Shown piece after piece: positions 54,252 to 64,000 of a stretch of 64,000 nt of DNA. The translations under genes were made by a program, and so were the position numbers. The stretch comes from Proteiniborus sp. DW1 (lineage in GTDB: Bacteria; Bacillota; Clostridia; Tissierellales; Proteiniboraceae): the NCBI RefSeq assembly GCF_900095305.1, contig NZ_FMDO01000005.1:1-64000 (forward strand). The letters run 5' to 3'. Under the pieces are notes generated by a model. That model ran no database searches. It worked only from the letters and a program-made list of their open reading frames with translations, and had not been told where the DNA came from. Numbering within the stretch: the stretch's first letter is position 1; every line of letters starts with the position of its first letter.

Positions 54252-55430
54252 ATGAGAGAAGTAGTAATAGTTGGTGCAGCTAGAACACCAATAGGAAGCT
54301 TTGGAGGTGCATTTACTTCACTGTCAGCAATTGATTTAGGTGCAATAGCAGCTAAAGAAGCGATAAAAAGAGCAGGTATCAAGCCTGAAGACATTGATGA
54401 AGTCATCATTGGAAACGTTCTATCAGCAGGACTGGGACAAAATCCAGCAAGACAAGTAGCAATAGCTGCAGGGCTACCAGACACTACACCTGCAACTACA
54501 ATAAACAAAGTATGTGGTTCAGGACTAAGATCAGTTAGTATGGCGGCTCAGTTTATTATGCTAGGAGACGCAGATGTAGTGTTAGCAGGAGGAACAGAAA
54601 GTATGTCAAACGCTCCTTATCTAATACCAAGTGCAAGATGGGGACATAGAATGGGAGACGGTAAGGTAGTAGACTACATGGTTCACGATGGATTAACTGA
54701 TATATTTAACAATTATCACATGGGAATAACAGCAGAAAACATAGCTGAACAGTGGAAGCTAACAAGAGAAGAGCAAGATAATTTTGCATTAGAGAGTCAA
54801 TTAAAAGCAGAAAAAGCACAAAAGGAAGGAAAATTTAAAGATGAAATAGTTCCAGTAGAAGTACCACAAAGAAAAGGTGATCCAATAATAGTAGCAGATG
54901 ATGAATATCCAAAACATGGTACTACTATAGAAAAACTAGCAAAACTAAGACCAGCATTCAAAAAAGACGGAACAGTAACAGCTGGAAATGCATCAGGAAT
55001 TAATGACGGAGCAGCAATGCTAATAATCATGTCAAAAGAAAAAGCAGATCAACTAGGACTAAAGCCATTAGCAAAGATAAAATCCTATGCATCAGCAGGA
55101 GTGGATCCAAAGATAATGGGATATGGACCTGTACCAGCAACTAGAAAAGCACTAGAGAGAGCAGGTTTAACAGTAGATGAACTAGATCTAGTAGAAGCAA
55201 ACGAAGCATTTGCAGCACAATCACTATCAGTAGTAAAAGACTTAGGATTAAATCCTGAAAAAGTAAACGTAAATGGTGGAGCTATAGCTCTAGGTCATCC
55301 AATAGGTGCATCGGGAGCTAGAATCCTTATATCCTTAATCTATGAAATGGAAAGAAGAAATGCGAAAACAGGTCTTGCAACACTCTGTATAGGTGGAGGA
55401 CAAGGAACAGCGGTTATAGTGGAGAGATAA
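54252..55430 (+). CDS. thl: Acetyl-CoA C-acetyltransferase (thiolase)
   Basis: 392-residue thiolase joining or splitting acetoacetyl-CoA and two acetyl-CoA. Catalytic Cys lies in [14 protein letters not shown], the His in [13 protein letters not shown] and the second Cys in TLCIGGGQG. Length is typical. AAGGAGGG precedes the ATG. First gene behind the sigma-54 promoter; with the CoA-transferase it can turn acetoacetate into acetyl-CoA, e.g. acetoacetate from Kce. Confidence 0.95.
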   Translation: MREVVIVGAARTPIGSFGGAFTSLSAIDLGAIAAKEAIKRAGIKPEDIDEVIIGNVLSAGLGQNPARQVAIAAGLPDTTPATTINKVCGSGLRSVSMAAQFIMLGDADVVLAGGTESMSNAPYLIPSARWGHRMGDGKVVDYMVHDGLTDIFNNYHMGITAENIAEQWKLTREEQDNFALESQLKAEKAQKEGKFKDEIVPVEVPQRKGDPIIVADDEYPKHGTTIEKLAKLRPAFKKDGTVTAGNASGINDGAAMLIIMSKEKADQLGLKPLAKIKSYASAGVDPKIMGYGPVPATRKALERAGLTVDELDLVEANEAFAAQSLSVVKDLGLNPEKVNVNGGAIALGHPIGASGARILISLIYEMERRNAKTGLATLCIGGGQGTAVIVER

Positions 55431-55496
55431 GGCTAAAAGATAATTGAAAATAAAAGATTGAAAATTAGAAAAGATAGTGGAATTGAGAATAAAAGG

Positions 55497-55565
55497 TGAG
55501 ATTTCTTACGTTTGTCCGGAATGACAATCAGTTTGTCATCCTGATTAGGAGAAGGTTCTTTCTTT
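55497..55565 (+). repeat. GTCATCCTGA-family repeat between thl and the CoA-transferase
   Basis: GTCCGGAATGACA faces TGTCATCCTGAT and AGGAGAAGG. Degenerate palindrome of the dispersed family. Confidence 0.65.
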
Positions 55566-55600
55566 TAGAATTATTATGATAACTTTATCGGAGGTGCAAT

Positions 55601-56254
55601 ATGAACAAAATCGTGTCCATGAATGAAGCTTTAGAGCATGTTAAAGACGGTATGACAGTAATAATAGGAGGATTTCTTGGAACAGGTAATCCTCACAAGA
55701 TTATCGATGCTCTTCTAGAAAAAGGTGTTAAAGATCTTACTATTATTGCTAATGATACTGCATTCCCAGAGGTAGGCATAGGTAAATTAATAGTAAATAA
55801 AAGAGTTAAGAAAGCAATAGTATCTCACATAGGCACAAATCCAGAAACAGGAAATCAGATGAATGCAGGAGAATTAGAAGTAGACCTTGTACCACAGGGA
55901 ACTCTCATAGAGCAAATTAGAGCAGGTGGAGCAGGTCTAGGAGGATTCTTAACACCTACAGGAATAGGTACAGTAGTAGAAGAAGGAAAAAGAAAAATTG
56001 AAGTAGATGGAAAAGAATATCTGCTAGAGAAACCATTAAAGGCAGATGTAGCATTGATATTTGGTTCTATCGTAGATAAGAAAGGAAATATCTTCTTCAA
56101 TAAAGCTACAAGAAACTTCAACAAATTTGGTGCAACAGCTGCTGAAGTAGTAATAGTTGAAGCAGAAAAAATAGTAGAGGTTGGAGAAATAGATCCAAAC
56201 GTAGTCGAGGTTCCAGGACTCTTCGTAGACTATATAGTTAGGGGGGATGAATAA
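55601..56254 (+). CDS. ctfA: Acetoacetate/butyrate-type CoA-transferase, subunit A
   Basis: 217-residue alpha subunit of a 3-oxoacid CoA-transferase (AtoD/CtfA/ScoA group). It has [51 protein letters not shown] and [12 protein letters not shown]. It works as a complex with the B subunit encoded next, whose ATG shares the A base of its stop codon. Likely reaction: move CoA between acetoacetate and acetate or butyrate. Exact acid use is not readable. Confidence 0.9.
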   Translation: MNKIVSMNEALEHVKDGMTVIIGGFLGTGNPHKIIDALLEKGVKDLTIIANDTAFPEVGIGKLIVNKRVKKAIVSHIGTNPETGNQMNAGELEVDLVPQGTLIEQIRAGGAGLGGFLTPTGIGTVVEEGKRKIEVDGKEYLLEKPLKADVALIFGSIVDKKGNIFFNKATRNFNKFGATAAEVVIVEAEKIVEVGEIDPNVVEVPGLFVDYIVRGDE

Positions 56255-56913
56255 TGGATAAAAATATGATAAGAGAAATTATAGCTAAGAGAGTAGCAAA
56301 GGAGCTAAAAGACGGTGATGTTGTAAACCTTGGTATTGGCTTACCTACTCTTGTTGCTAACTATATTCCAGAAGATATAGATGTAACATTCCAATCAGAA
56401 AATGGCTTTGTAGGCTTAGGTCCAGCTCCTGAGCCAGGACAAGAAGACAAAGATCTTGTAAATGCAGGAGGACAACCTGTAACTATAAAACCAGGTGGAG
56501 CATTTTTCGATAGCTCAATGTCATTTGCAATAATTAGAGGAGGCCATGTAGATGCCACAGTGCTTGGTGCCCTTCAAGTAGACCAAAAAGGGAACTTAGC
56601 AAACTGGATGATTCCTGGTAAAATGGTGCCAGGAATGGGAGGAGCTATGGACCTAGTAGTTGGGGCAAAGAAAGTCATAGTGGCAATGGAGCATACAGCT
56701 AAAGGCAATCCAAAAATATTAAAAGAATGTACTCTTCCATTGACAGCGGCAGGAGAGGTTAATTTAATAGTCACAGAGATGGCAGTTATAGAAGTGACAG
56801 AAAAAGGATTAGTTCTTAAAGAATTAGGGCCAGAAGCAACAGTAGAAGATGTAATTGCAGCAACAGAAGCAGAACTAATTATCTCAGAGGACTTAAAAGT
56901 AATGAATATTTAA
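56254..56913 (+). CDS. ctfB: Acetoacetate/butyrate-type CoA-transferase, subunit B
   Basis: 219-residue beta subunit. The catalytic Glu lies in [14 protein letters not shown]; other marks are [19 protein letters not shown] and [17 protein letters not shown]. Overlaps ctfA by 1 nt, ensuring equal amounts. GGGGGG-rich Shine-Dalgarno upstream. Confidence 0.92.
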   Translation: MDKNMIREIIAKRVAKELKDGDVVNLGIGLPTLVANYIPEDIDVTFQSENGFVGLGPAPEPGQEDKDLVNAGGQPVTIKPGGAFFDSSMSFAIIRGGHVDATVLGALQVDQKGNLANWMIPGKMVPGMGGAMDLVVGAKKVIVAMEHTAKGNPKILKECTLPLTAAGEVNLIVTEMAVIEVTEKGLVLKELGPEATVEDVIAATEAELIISEDLKVMNI

Positions 56914-56956
56914 ACCTCTAAGTGGGCAAGAGACATTTAAGTTCCTGATTATATTC

Positions 56957-57020
56957 CAGTCATACTGAGCGTTAGAGAAGAATCTCTCTATTAGATTCTT
57001 CGCAACGTTCAGTATGATAA
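56957..57020 (+). repeat. GTCATCCTGA-family hairpin between ctfB and atoE
   Basis: TCATACTGAGCGTT (56960-56973) and GAAGAATCT (56977-56985) face AGATTCTTC (56993-57001) and AACGTTCAGTATGA (57004-57017). A nearly perfect hairpin of the family. Confidence 0.8.
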
Positions 57021-57075
57021 TTTCATTTACTATCTTGTCTCGAGCTTGCTATTAATAAAAAGAAGGAGAGATAGT

Positions 57076-58428
57076 ATGTTCAAAAAAATTACAAATGGCT
57101 GCGTTGCACTTGTGCAGAGGTACCTTCCAGATCCGTTCTTATTTGCTGCAATTCTTACTATTCTTGTTTTTATCTTAGGTATTATCGCTACAGGTCAAGG
57201 ACCACTACAAATGGTAGTGCACTGGGGTAACGGTTTTTGGAGTTTACTTCTATTTTCTATGCAAATGGCGCTTGTATTGGTTACAGGACACACACTAGCT
57301 AGTGCACCAGTAATTAAAAGAGGACTTTCTAAGTTAGCATCGTTCTGTAAAACTCCAGGTCAAGCAATACTTGCGGTTTCACTAGTTTCTGGTATTGCAT
57401 GCTGGATTAACTGGGGATTTGGACTAGTTGTCGGGGCATTATATGCTAGAGAATTAGCAAGACAAGTAAAAGGCGTTGACTACAGACTTTTAATCGCGGC
57501 TGCTTATTCAGGCTTTTTAGTATGGCATGGTGGAATATCAGGTTCCATACCACTTTCACTAGCTACAGATGCACAAGAATTAGCAAAGGTTACTTCTGGT
57601 GCAGTTACAGAAATAATACCAACAACTCAAACAATATTTGCACCATTCAATTTAATCATTTCCGCTATTCTTATAATCACATTACCATTAATAAATAAAG
57701 CAATGCATCCAACTCCAGACAAGGTTTTTGCTGTAGACCCAGAGCTATTAACTGAACCTGAAGAGGAGACTGCTGTTGCAAAAGAAAACATGACTCCTGC
57801 AGAAAAAATGGAAAACAGCCCTGTTCTTTCGATGATAATAGGCTTACTTGGTCTTTCATATATTGTTTATCATTTTAGCACAAAAGGTTTTGACTTAAAT
57901 CTAAATATAGTTAATTTAATATTCTTGACTCTAGGAATAATACTTCACATTACACCAAGAAGATACTTAAATGCATTAGGGGAGGCAGCTAAAGGAACTG
58001 GTGGTATTATACTGCAATTCCCATTCTATGCAGGTATAATGGGTATGATGACCGGTGGAAATGCAGAGGGTGTATCATTAGCAGGTCAAATGTCAGAAAT
58101 GTTCGTAGCCATATCTACACCAAAAACATTCCCACTATTCTCATTTTGGAGTGCAGGATTAGTTAATTTCTTTGTACCTTCAGGTGGTGGGCAATGGACA
58201 GTACAAGCTCCTATTATGATGCCAGCAGGATTAGATATTGGAGTACCTGCAGCTAAGACTGCCATGTCCATAGCTTGGGGAGATGCGTGGACTAATATGA
58301 TTCAGCCATTCTGGGCCCTTCCAGCACTAGGAATAGCTAAATTAGGTGCGAGAGATATTATGGGTTATTGCCTAATAGATTTAATTTATTCCGGACTAGT
58401 TATAAGTGCAGTTTTATTGATATTTTAA
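57076..58428 (+). CDS. atoE: Short-chain fatty acid transporter, AtoE family
   Basis: 450-residue membrane protein with about eleven segments. It shows YLPDPFLFAAILTILVFIL, CWINWGFGLVVGALYAREL, the WHGGISGSIPL block and FFVPSGGGQWTVQAPIMMPA, marks of AtoE. ATG 57076 is used with AAGGAGAG upstream; an earlier TTG at 57046 has none. Last gene of the sigma-54 operon; probably moves acetoacetate, butyrate or similar acids. Confidence 0.92.
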   Translation: MFKKITNGCVALVQRYLPDPFLFAAILTILVFILGIIATGQGPLQMVVHWGNGFWSLLLFSMQMALVLVTGHTLASAPVIKRGLSKLASFCKTPGQAILAVSLVSGIACWINWGFGLVVGALYARELARQVKGVDYRLLIAAAYSGFLVWHGGISGSIPLSLATDAQELAKVTSGAVTEIIPTTQTIFAPFNLIISAILIITLPLINKAMHPTPDKVFAVDPELLTEPEEETAVAKENMTPAEKMENSPVLSMIIGLLGLSYIVYHFSTKGFDLNLNIVNLIFLTLGIILHITPRRYLNALGEAAKGTGGIILQFPFYAGIMGMMTGGNAEGVSLAGQMSEMFVAISTPKTFPLFSFWSAGLVNFFVPSGGGQWTVQAPIMMPAGLDIGVPAAKTAMSIAWGDAWTNMIQPFWALPALGIAKLGARDIMGYCLIDLIYSGLVISAVLLIF

Positions 58429-58484
58429 AAAGATATGGAATTAAAAAATCAGAGGGATTGATATGATACTTCCAAAGTAGACAG

Positions 58485-58507
58485 TCTAATTAAAAATTAG
58501 ATTTTTT
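58485..58507 (+). terminator. Terminator after atoE
   Basis: TCTAAT (58485-58490) pairs with ATTAGA (58496-58501), then six T residues. Outer bases TACTTCCAA and TTGGAGGTA can extend the stem. Confidence 0.75.
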
Positions 58508-58706
58508 ACTTGGAGGTATTTTTTTATGTTTGGCAAAAACCCTTGCAAAACCATATCAAAATATTATATAGTATCAAATATAGGACAAAATAATAACAGA
58601 CTAAAATCTGGATTTTGTTACTTATTTAAAAATAGACAAGAATATGCGATTTGTAACTTTTTTATTAAAAGTGGGCAAATCTCCATATGAACTGGGGTGT
58701 TTAAAG

Positions 58707-58931
58707 TTGAAATCAAATGGAAACTCAAAAATTCTACAGAACCTAGTTCTCGTATCTCAAATAGGCATATCAATGCTAGTCCCTATACTAGGAGGGGGCT
58801 TATTAGGTACATTTATCGATAAAAAAATAGGTACAGGAATACTTTTTTTTATAATTTTTATTATCCTAGGAATAATCTCGGCATTTGTAACTTTGTTTAA
58901 AATTACAGTAGGAAGTAACAAAAGGAAGTGA
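58707..58931 (+). CDS. AtpZ/AtpI-family small membrane protein
   Basis: 74-residue protein with two hydrophobic segments: SQIGISMLVPILGGGLLGTF and a second ending in ISAFVTLFKITVG. This is the AtpZ-like family found before F-ATPase genes, thought to help assembly or Mg2+ supply. TTG 58707 is chosen with GGGGTG 7 nt upstream. An ATG at 58644 has no Shine-Dalgarno. Starts the atp operon. Confidence 0.82.
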   Translation: MKSNGNSKILQNLVLVSQIGISMLVPILGGGLLGTFIDKKIGTGILFFIIFIILGIISAFVTLFKITVGSNKRK

Positions 58932-58935
58932 TATA

Positions 58936-59343
58936 ATGAGAATGTTTGAAGGAAATTATCAGCAAAAAATAATAATAAGAGCATTAGTATTAGCACTGAT
59001 AATTTCAGGAATAATTTTATTAATACTTCCAAATCCTAAACAATACATATATGGGTTAATTTTTAGTACATCAATAAATGTGTTGAATTTTAGACTTATG
59101 GGACTTACTTTTGAAAAAGCTGTCAATATGCCTAAAAATAGGGCTGTAGGATACGTAGTGATAAACTATTTTGTAAGATATATAATTTATGGAATAATGT
59201 TAACGATTTCTGCGATAGCAGATTATATAAGTTTATATACTGCAATTTTAGGTCTTTTTATGGTGAAAATTGTTATATTATCAAGTCCATTTTATGATAT
59301 TATATTTAATAAGTCTAAAAAAGAAAATAAAGCTGGTCGCTAA
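58936..59343 (+). CDS. atpI: ATP synthase subunit I (AtpI-like)
   Basis: 135-residue membrane protein with four hydrophobic segments (ALVLALIISGIILLILP, YIYGLIFSTSINVLNFRLMG and two more). It resembles the ATP synthase I family, a chaperone for c-ring assembly. It begins 4 nt after the AtpZ-like gene. The AtpZ-AtpI pair is typical for Na+-linked clostridial ATPases. Confidence 0.8.
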   Translation: MRMFEGNYQQKIIIRALVLALIISGIILLILPNPKQYIYGLIFSTSINVLNFRLMGLTFEKAVNMPKNRAVGYVVINYFVRYIIYGIMLTISAIADYISLYTAILGLFMVKIVILSSPFYDIIFNKSKKENKAGR

Positions 59344-59406
59344 TATCCAGCTGATTCTTTGAAGATATAACTACTAACTACTTTTACATGAAAGGAGGTA
59401 AGAGAC

Positions 59407-60117
59407 ATGGCACCTGGGATTACGTTTACAGCCTTTGGGACACAAATCTATATACATGACAGTGTCGTAAATTCGTGGATTATAGTTATTTTGCTATCAA
59501 TACTTTCTATTGTTGTAAGTAGAAAAATAAAAAAAGCAAGCATAGAAGAAAAACCTAGTGGACTATTACATGTTATGGAAATTTTTGTAGAAACTATTGA
59601 GTCTTTAGTTAAAACTACCATGGGTCCAACTAGAATAGGCTTTGCTCCTTTTATTGGAACACTAGCCTTATATTTAGCCTGTGCTAATCTATTTGGGCTA
59701 TTAGGCTTCACACCGCCCACATCAGATTATAGTGTCACATTAGCATTAGCAATTATCACAACTGTATTGATTCATTTCTTTGGAATCAAGACAAAAGGAA
59801 TAGGAAGCTATTTAAAAGGCTTCTTTGAACCTATCCCACTATTGTTTCCTATAAACCTATTAGGAGAGTTAGCAACACCAATTTCATTGTCTTTCCGTTT
59901 ATTTGGAAACATTCTAAGTGGTGTTATCATTATGTCACTTGTCTACAGTGCTTTAAATAGCATATCAATGGTTATAACACCTTTTGTAGCACCAATTTTA
60001 CATGCATATTTTGATTTATTCTCAGGTTTAATTCAAACATTTATATTTATTATGCTCACAATGGTAAACATATCTAGTAGTATGGCCGATGAGGAGCCTG
60101 AAGGAGCAACAAAATAG
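59407..60117 (+). CDS. atpB: F0F1 ATP synthase subunit a
   Basis: 236-residue stator channel subunit. The essential Arg lies in SLSFRLFGNILSG and the following helices FIFIMLTMVNISSS end the protein. AAAGGAGG precedes the ATG. Works with the c ring to pass ions. Confidence 0.95.
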   Translation: MAPGITFTAFGTQIYIHDSVVNSWIIVILLSILSIVVSRKIKKASIEEKPSGLLHVMEIFVETIESLVKTTMGPTRIGFAPFIGTLALYLACANLFGLLGFTPPTSDYSVTLALAIITTVLIHFFGIKTKGIGSYLKGFFEPIPLLFPINLLGELATPISLSFRLFGNILSGVIIMSLVYSALNSISMVITPFVAPILHAYFDLFSGLIQTFIFIMLTMVNISSSMADEEPEGATK

Positions 60118-60157
60118 TTTCAAATAAAATTAATTATAAAAATATTTTGATATTTAA

Positions 60158-60439
<282 letters not shown>

Positions 60440-60448
60440 AAAATACAA

Positions 60449-60478
60449 AGAGGTGGGGAATAAAGCCCATCTCTTGTT
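60449..60478 (+). terminator. Attenuating terminator after atpE
   Basis: AGAGGTGGG (60449-60457) pairs with CCCATCTCT (60466-60474, one G-U), then TTGTTT. Partial stop here would favour more c subunit than downstream subunits. Confidence 0.65.
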
Positions 60479-60557
60479 TCTGCATTCATTGTTAAGACTA
60501 AAACATATGGAAAGCCATTTTATATACACTTCATAGCAAGGAAGGGAGGCTTAAAGC

Positions 60558-61070
60558 ATGGATATTCAAATAAATGTATTACCAGATCTGGTCAATTTTT
60601 CGCTACAGATAGCAGCGACAATAGTACTATTTTTGGTAATGAGACATTTTTTATTTAAATCAGTTTCAGAATTCTTAGCTGCTAGAAAAGAAAGAATAGC
60701 GAAAGACATAGAAGAAGCTAAACTTCAAAGAGAAGAAGCTGAAAATCTAAGAAAAGAATATGAGGCTAGAATAGATGAAGCTAAAAATGAAGCGAGAGGC
60801 ATAGTAGAATCTGCTAAGAAGAGAGGCGAAGAGCTTAAGGATCAAATCTTAGTGGAAGCAAAAACAGAGGCTAGTAATGTACTAGCTAAAGCAAGAAATG
60901 ACATAGAAAGAGAAAAAGAAAAAACCATGGCTGAACTAAAGTCAGAGGTTGTTCAAATAGCTATGATGGCAGCAGAAAAAGTAGTTGAGAAAAGCTTAGA
61001 TGAAAAGGCTCATAAAGATATGATTAAAAAGTTTGTTGATGAGGTAGGGGAAGCACAATGGCAGAATTAG
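60558..61070 (+). CDS. atpF: F0F1 ATP synthase subunit b
   Basis: 170-residue stator stalk. One N-terminal membrane helix (about 12-30) is followed by a long charged coiled coil (SEFLAARKERIAKDIEEAKL onwards). GAAGGGAGG precedes the ATG. Overlaps atpH by 13 nt. Confidence 0.94.
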   Translation: MDIQINVLPDLVNFSLQIAATIVLFLVMRHFLFKSVSEFLAARKERIAKDIEEAKLQREEAENLRKEYEARIDEAKNEARGIVESAKKRGEELKDQILVEAKTEASNVLAKARNDIEREKEKTMAELKSEVVQIAMMAAEKVVEKSLDEKAHKDMIKKFVDEVGEAQWQN

Positions 61071-61609
61071 TAGGAAAAAGGTATGCCGAAGCCCTATTTG
61101 AAGTTGCTCTTGAACTTAATAAACTTGAAGTATTTAAAGAAGAAATAAAAGCCATATCACAGGTGCTAAATAGCGAGCCTAAGCTAAAAACCATATTTGA
61201 GCACCCTAAGCTTTCAAAGGATGAAAAGAAAGACATTATAAACTCTATTTTTAAGGATAGAGTATCACAAGAGATTATAAATCTATGCTATATAGTTATA
61301 GATAAAGGTCGAGAGGCCTATTTAACTCAGATTAGTGAAGAGTACACAAAACTATCTAATGAGAGTCAAGGAATAGTAGAGGCCAAGGCTATTACTGCAA
61401 TTCCTATGGATGAAGAAGAAATGAAGAAGCTGGAAAATCAACTATCTAAGAAATTAGACAAAAAGGTTCTTCTTTCAAATGAAATAGATAGCACCATAGT
61501 AGGTGGAGTTCTTGTAAAGATAGGAGATAAAATTATAGACGCAAGTATTAAGGGCAGATTTGAAAAGCTTTACAAGGACTTAAATACGCAAAGAGTAAGA
61601 ATAGGATAG
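61058..61609 (+). CDS. atpH: F0F1 ATP synthase subunit delta
   Basis: 183-residue subunit linking the stator to F1. It opens ELVGKRYAEALFEVALELNK and closes with VGGVLVKIGDKIIDASIKGR, both typical. Overlaps atpF, and atpA follows by 14 bp. Confidence 0.94.
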   Translation: MAELVGKRYAEALFEVALELNKLEVFKEEIKAISQVLNSEPKLKTIFEHPKLSKDEKKDIINSIFKDRVSQEIINLCYIVIDKGREAYLTQISEEYTKLSNESQGIVEAKAITAIPMDEEEMKKLENQLSKKLDKKVLLSNEIDSTIVGGVLVKIGDKIIDASIKGRFEKLYKDLNTQRVRIG

Positions 61610-61623
61610 GGGTGAAGAACTAA

Positions 61624-63129
<1,506 letters not shown>

Positions 63130-63147
63130 GGTTGATTTCTGTGAAGA

Positions 63148-63203
63148 GGCTGGTTTTGCCAGCCTGTATCCACGCCAGCCCATAGGGCGACCATTGGTCG
63201 TCC
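63148..63203 (+). repeat. Paired hairpins between atpA and atpG
   Basis: GGCTGG (63148-63153)/GCCAGCC (63158-63164) and GGGCGACC (63185-63192)/GGTCGTCC (63196-63203). The first part aligns with the repeat at 49366. Unusual inside the normally compact atp operon. Confidence 0.6.
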
Positions 63204-63237
63204 ACCTGTGATTCAAAGAGAAGAGAGGTGATCACAC

Positions 63238-64000
63238 ATGGCTCAATCGATGAAGGATATCAAAAGAAGAATCAAAAGTGTTGGTGGTATTAAGCAGATA
63301 ACAAAGGCAATGGAGCTTGTTTCATCAGCTAAGCTTAGAAAGGCTAGACAAAGACTTGAGATGAGTAGACCTTATTATCAAACACTAGTTAGAAGCATCC
63401 AAGAAATTCTTTCATCTACAACCGGAATAAAGCATCCCTTGCTTGAAAAGCGAGAAGTAAAGAATAAGGCTTTTATAGTCATAACTGGAGATAGGGGCTT
63501 AGCAGGTGGATATAATGGTAATGTTATAAGACTTGCGGAAAGCCTGATAGGCGACAAGGAGCGAGACGTTATATTAGCTGTTGGACAAAAGGGTAGAGAC
63601 TACTTTAGAAGAAGAAAATATAATATAGCTGGAGAATTCCTAAATATTTCTGAAGAGCCACACTTTATAGATGCCAGCAGTATAGGTAGCCTTGCCATAG
63701 AGCTTTATGAAGAGGGTAAAGTAGATGAAGTAAATATTATATATAGTAGATTTAAAAGCGCAATGTCACAGGAACCAGCAGTGCTAAAGCTTTTACCTGC
63801 AGAAGGTATAGGAGAAGAAGAACAGGGTACGAAGACATTAGTAGAATATGAGCCTTCTCCAGAGGTAGTACTTGACTATTTAATTCCTAAATATATCCAT
63901 AGTGCCATATATGGAGCTTTAATTGAGTCTTCTGCAAGTGAGCAAGGAGCTAGAAGAGTTGCCATGGAAGCAGCCACAGACAATGCAGAAGAGATGATAG
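63238..64000 (+). CDS. atpG: F0F1 ATP synthase subunit gamma (partial, cut by window end)
   Basis: The first 254 residues of the central rotor subunit are present, opening MAQSMKDIKRRIKSVGGIKQ and ITKAMELVSSAKLRKARQRL, with FIVITGDRGLAGGYNGNVI. The frame stays open to the end of the window near the C-terminal helix (SEQGARRVAMEAATDNAEEM), so about 30 residues are missing. GAGAGGTGATC precedes the ATG. atpD and atpC should follow outside. Confidence 0.95.
   Translation, partial: MAQSMKDIKRRIKSVGGIKQITKAMELVSSAKLRKARQRLEMSRPYYQTLVRSIQEILSSTTGIKHPLLEKREVKNKAFIVITGDRGLAGGYNGNVIRLAESLIGDKERDVILAVGQKGRDYFRRRKYNIAGEFLNISEEPHFIDASSIGSLAIELYEEGKVDEVNIIYSRFKSAMSQEPAVLKLLPAEGIGEEEQGTKTLVEYEPSPEVVLDYLIPKYIHSAIYGALIESSASEQGARRVAMEAATDNAEEMI

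Noticed and set aside
58526-58690. 54-residue ORF before the AtpZ-like gene
   Set aside because: Despite a Shine-Dalgarno it overlaps terminator sequence, resembles no family and is AT-biased; kept only as a possible element remnant.

Overview
The window is AT-rich, low-GC Firmicute chromosome, most like an anaerobic amino-acid-fermenting member of the Clostridia/Tissierellia. Reasons: Shine-Dalgarno-led genes with many TTG and GTG starts, S-layer homology (SLH) surface proteins, Spo0E-like and Spo0F-like sporulation proteins, lysine-fermentation genes (kal, kce), a thiolase/CoA-transferase/AtoE module and a predicted Na+-type F-ATPase. No tRNA, rRNA, CRISPR array or intact insertion sequence was recognised. 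The species is not determined.

Layout. (1) 0-2 kb: a divergent XRE regulator and Spo0E-like phosphatase, then a secreted stalk-domain protein. (2) 2.2-17.8 kb: a cell-envelope island with a TolC-like coiled-coil protein, a membrane acyltransferase, a GDPD-SLH protein, a repeat-rich SLH protein, a lipoteichoic acid synthase fused to a second GDPD domain, another SLH protein, an Ig-like protein and a large subtilase. (3) 18.2-22.5 kb: Spo0F-like regulator, kal-kce, a Cys-rich protein, fba and a transaldolase. (4) 22.7-32.1 kb: a LacI-controlled operon (ribokinase, nucleoside hydrolase, polyamine-type ABC transporter, amidohydrolase/deaminase, M20 hydrolase) that looks like uptake and breakdown of a nucleoside-like compound. 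(5) 32.2-35.8 kb: glpX, rho, rpmE, tdk. (6) 36-42 kb: CapA-like protein, pstSCAB and a HAD protein. (7) 42-52.2 kb: yqhQ-like, prmC, prfA, a ZIP transporter, tsaC/ywlC, ywlE, rpiB, upp, dCMP deaminase, wecA/tagO and wecB. (8) 52.4-58.4 kb: a sigma-54 activator and, behind a textbook -24/-12 promoter, thl-ctfAB-atoE. (9) 58.7 kb to the end: the atp operon, cut within atpG.

The order spo0F-fba-tal ... glpX-rho-rpmE-tdk ... prmC/prfA-ywlC-ywlE-rpiB-upp ... atp matches the Bacillus subtilis backbone as I recall it. Regions 4, 6 and 8 look like cassettes placed into it. Kal and Kce should yield crotonyl-CoA and acetoacetate; the CoA-transferase and thiolase would turn acetoacetate into acetyl-CoA; AtoE would move short-chain acids.

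From about 35.8 kb onward the intergenic DNA carries several families of short palindromic repeats, nearly absent from the first 35 kb. Copies lie in the loop of the prfA terminator, inside the prmC reading frame, at the 3' end of the capA-like gene, in front of pstC and as a 258-bp structure between pstA and pstB. The best leads for something undescribed are the LtaS-GDPD fusion with its SLH-anchored GDPD paralogue, the nucleoside-like operon with an M20 hydrolase, and the repeat elements that alter genes.
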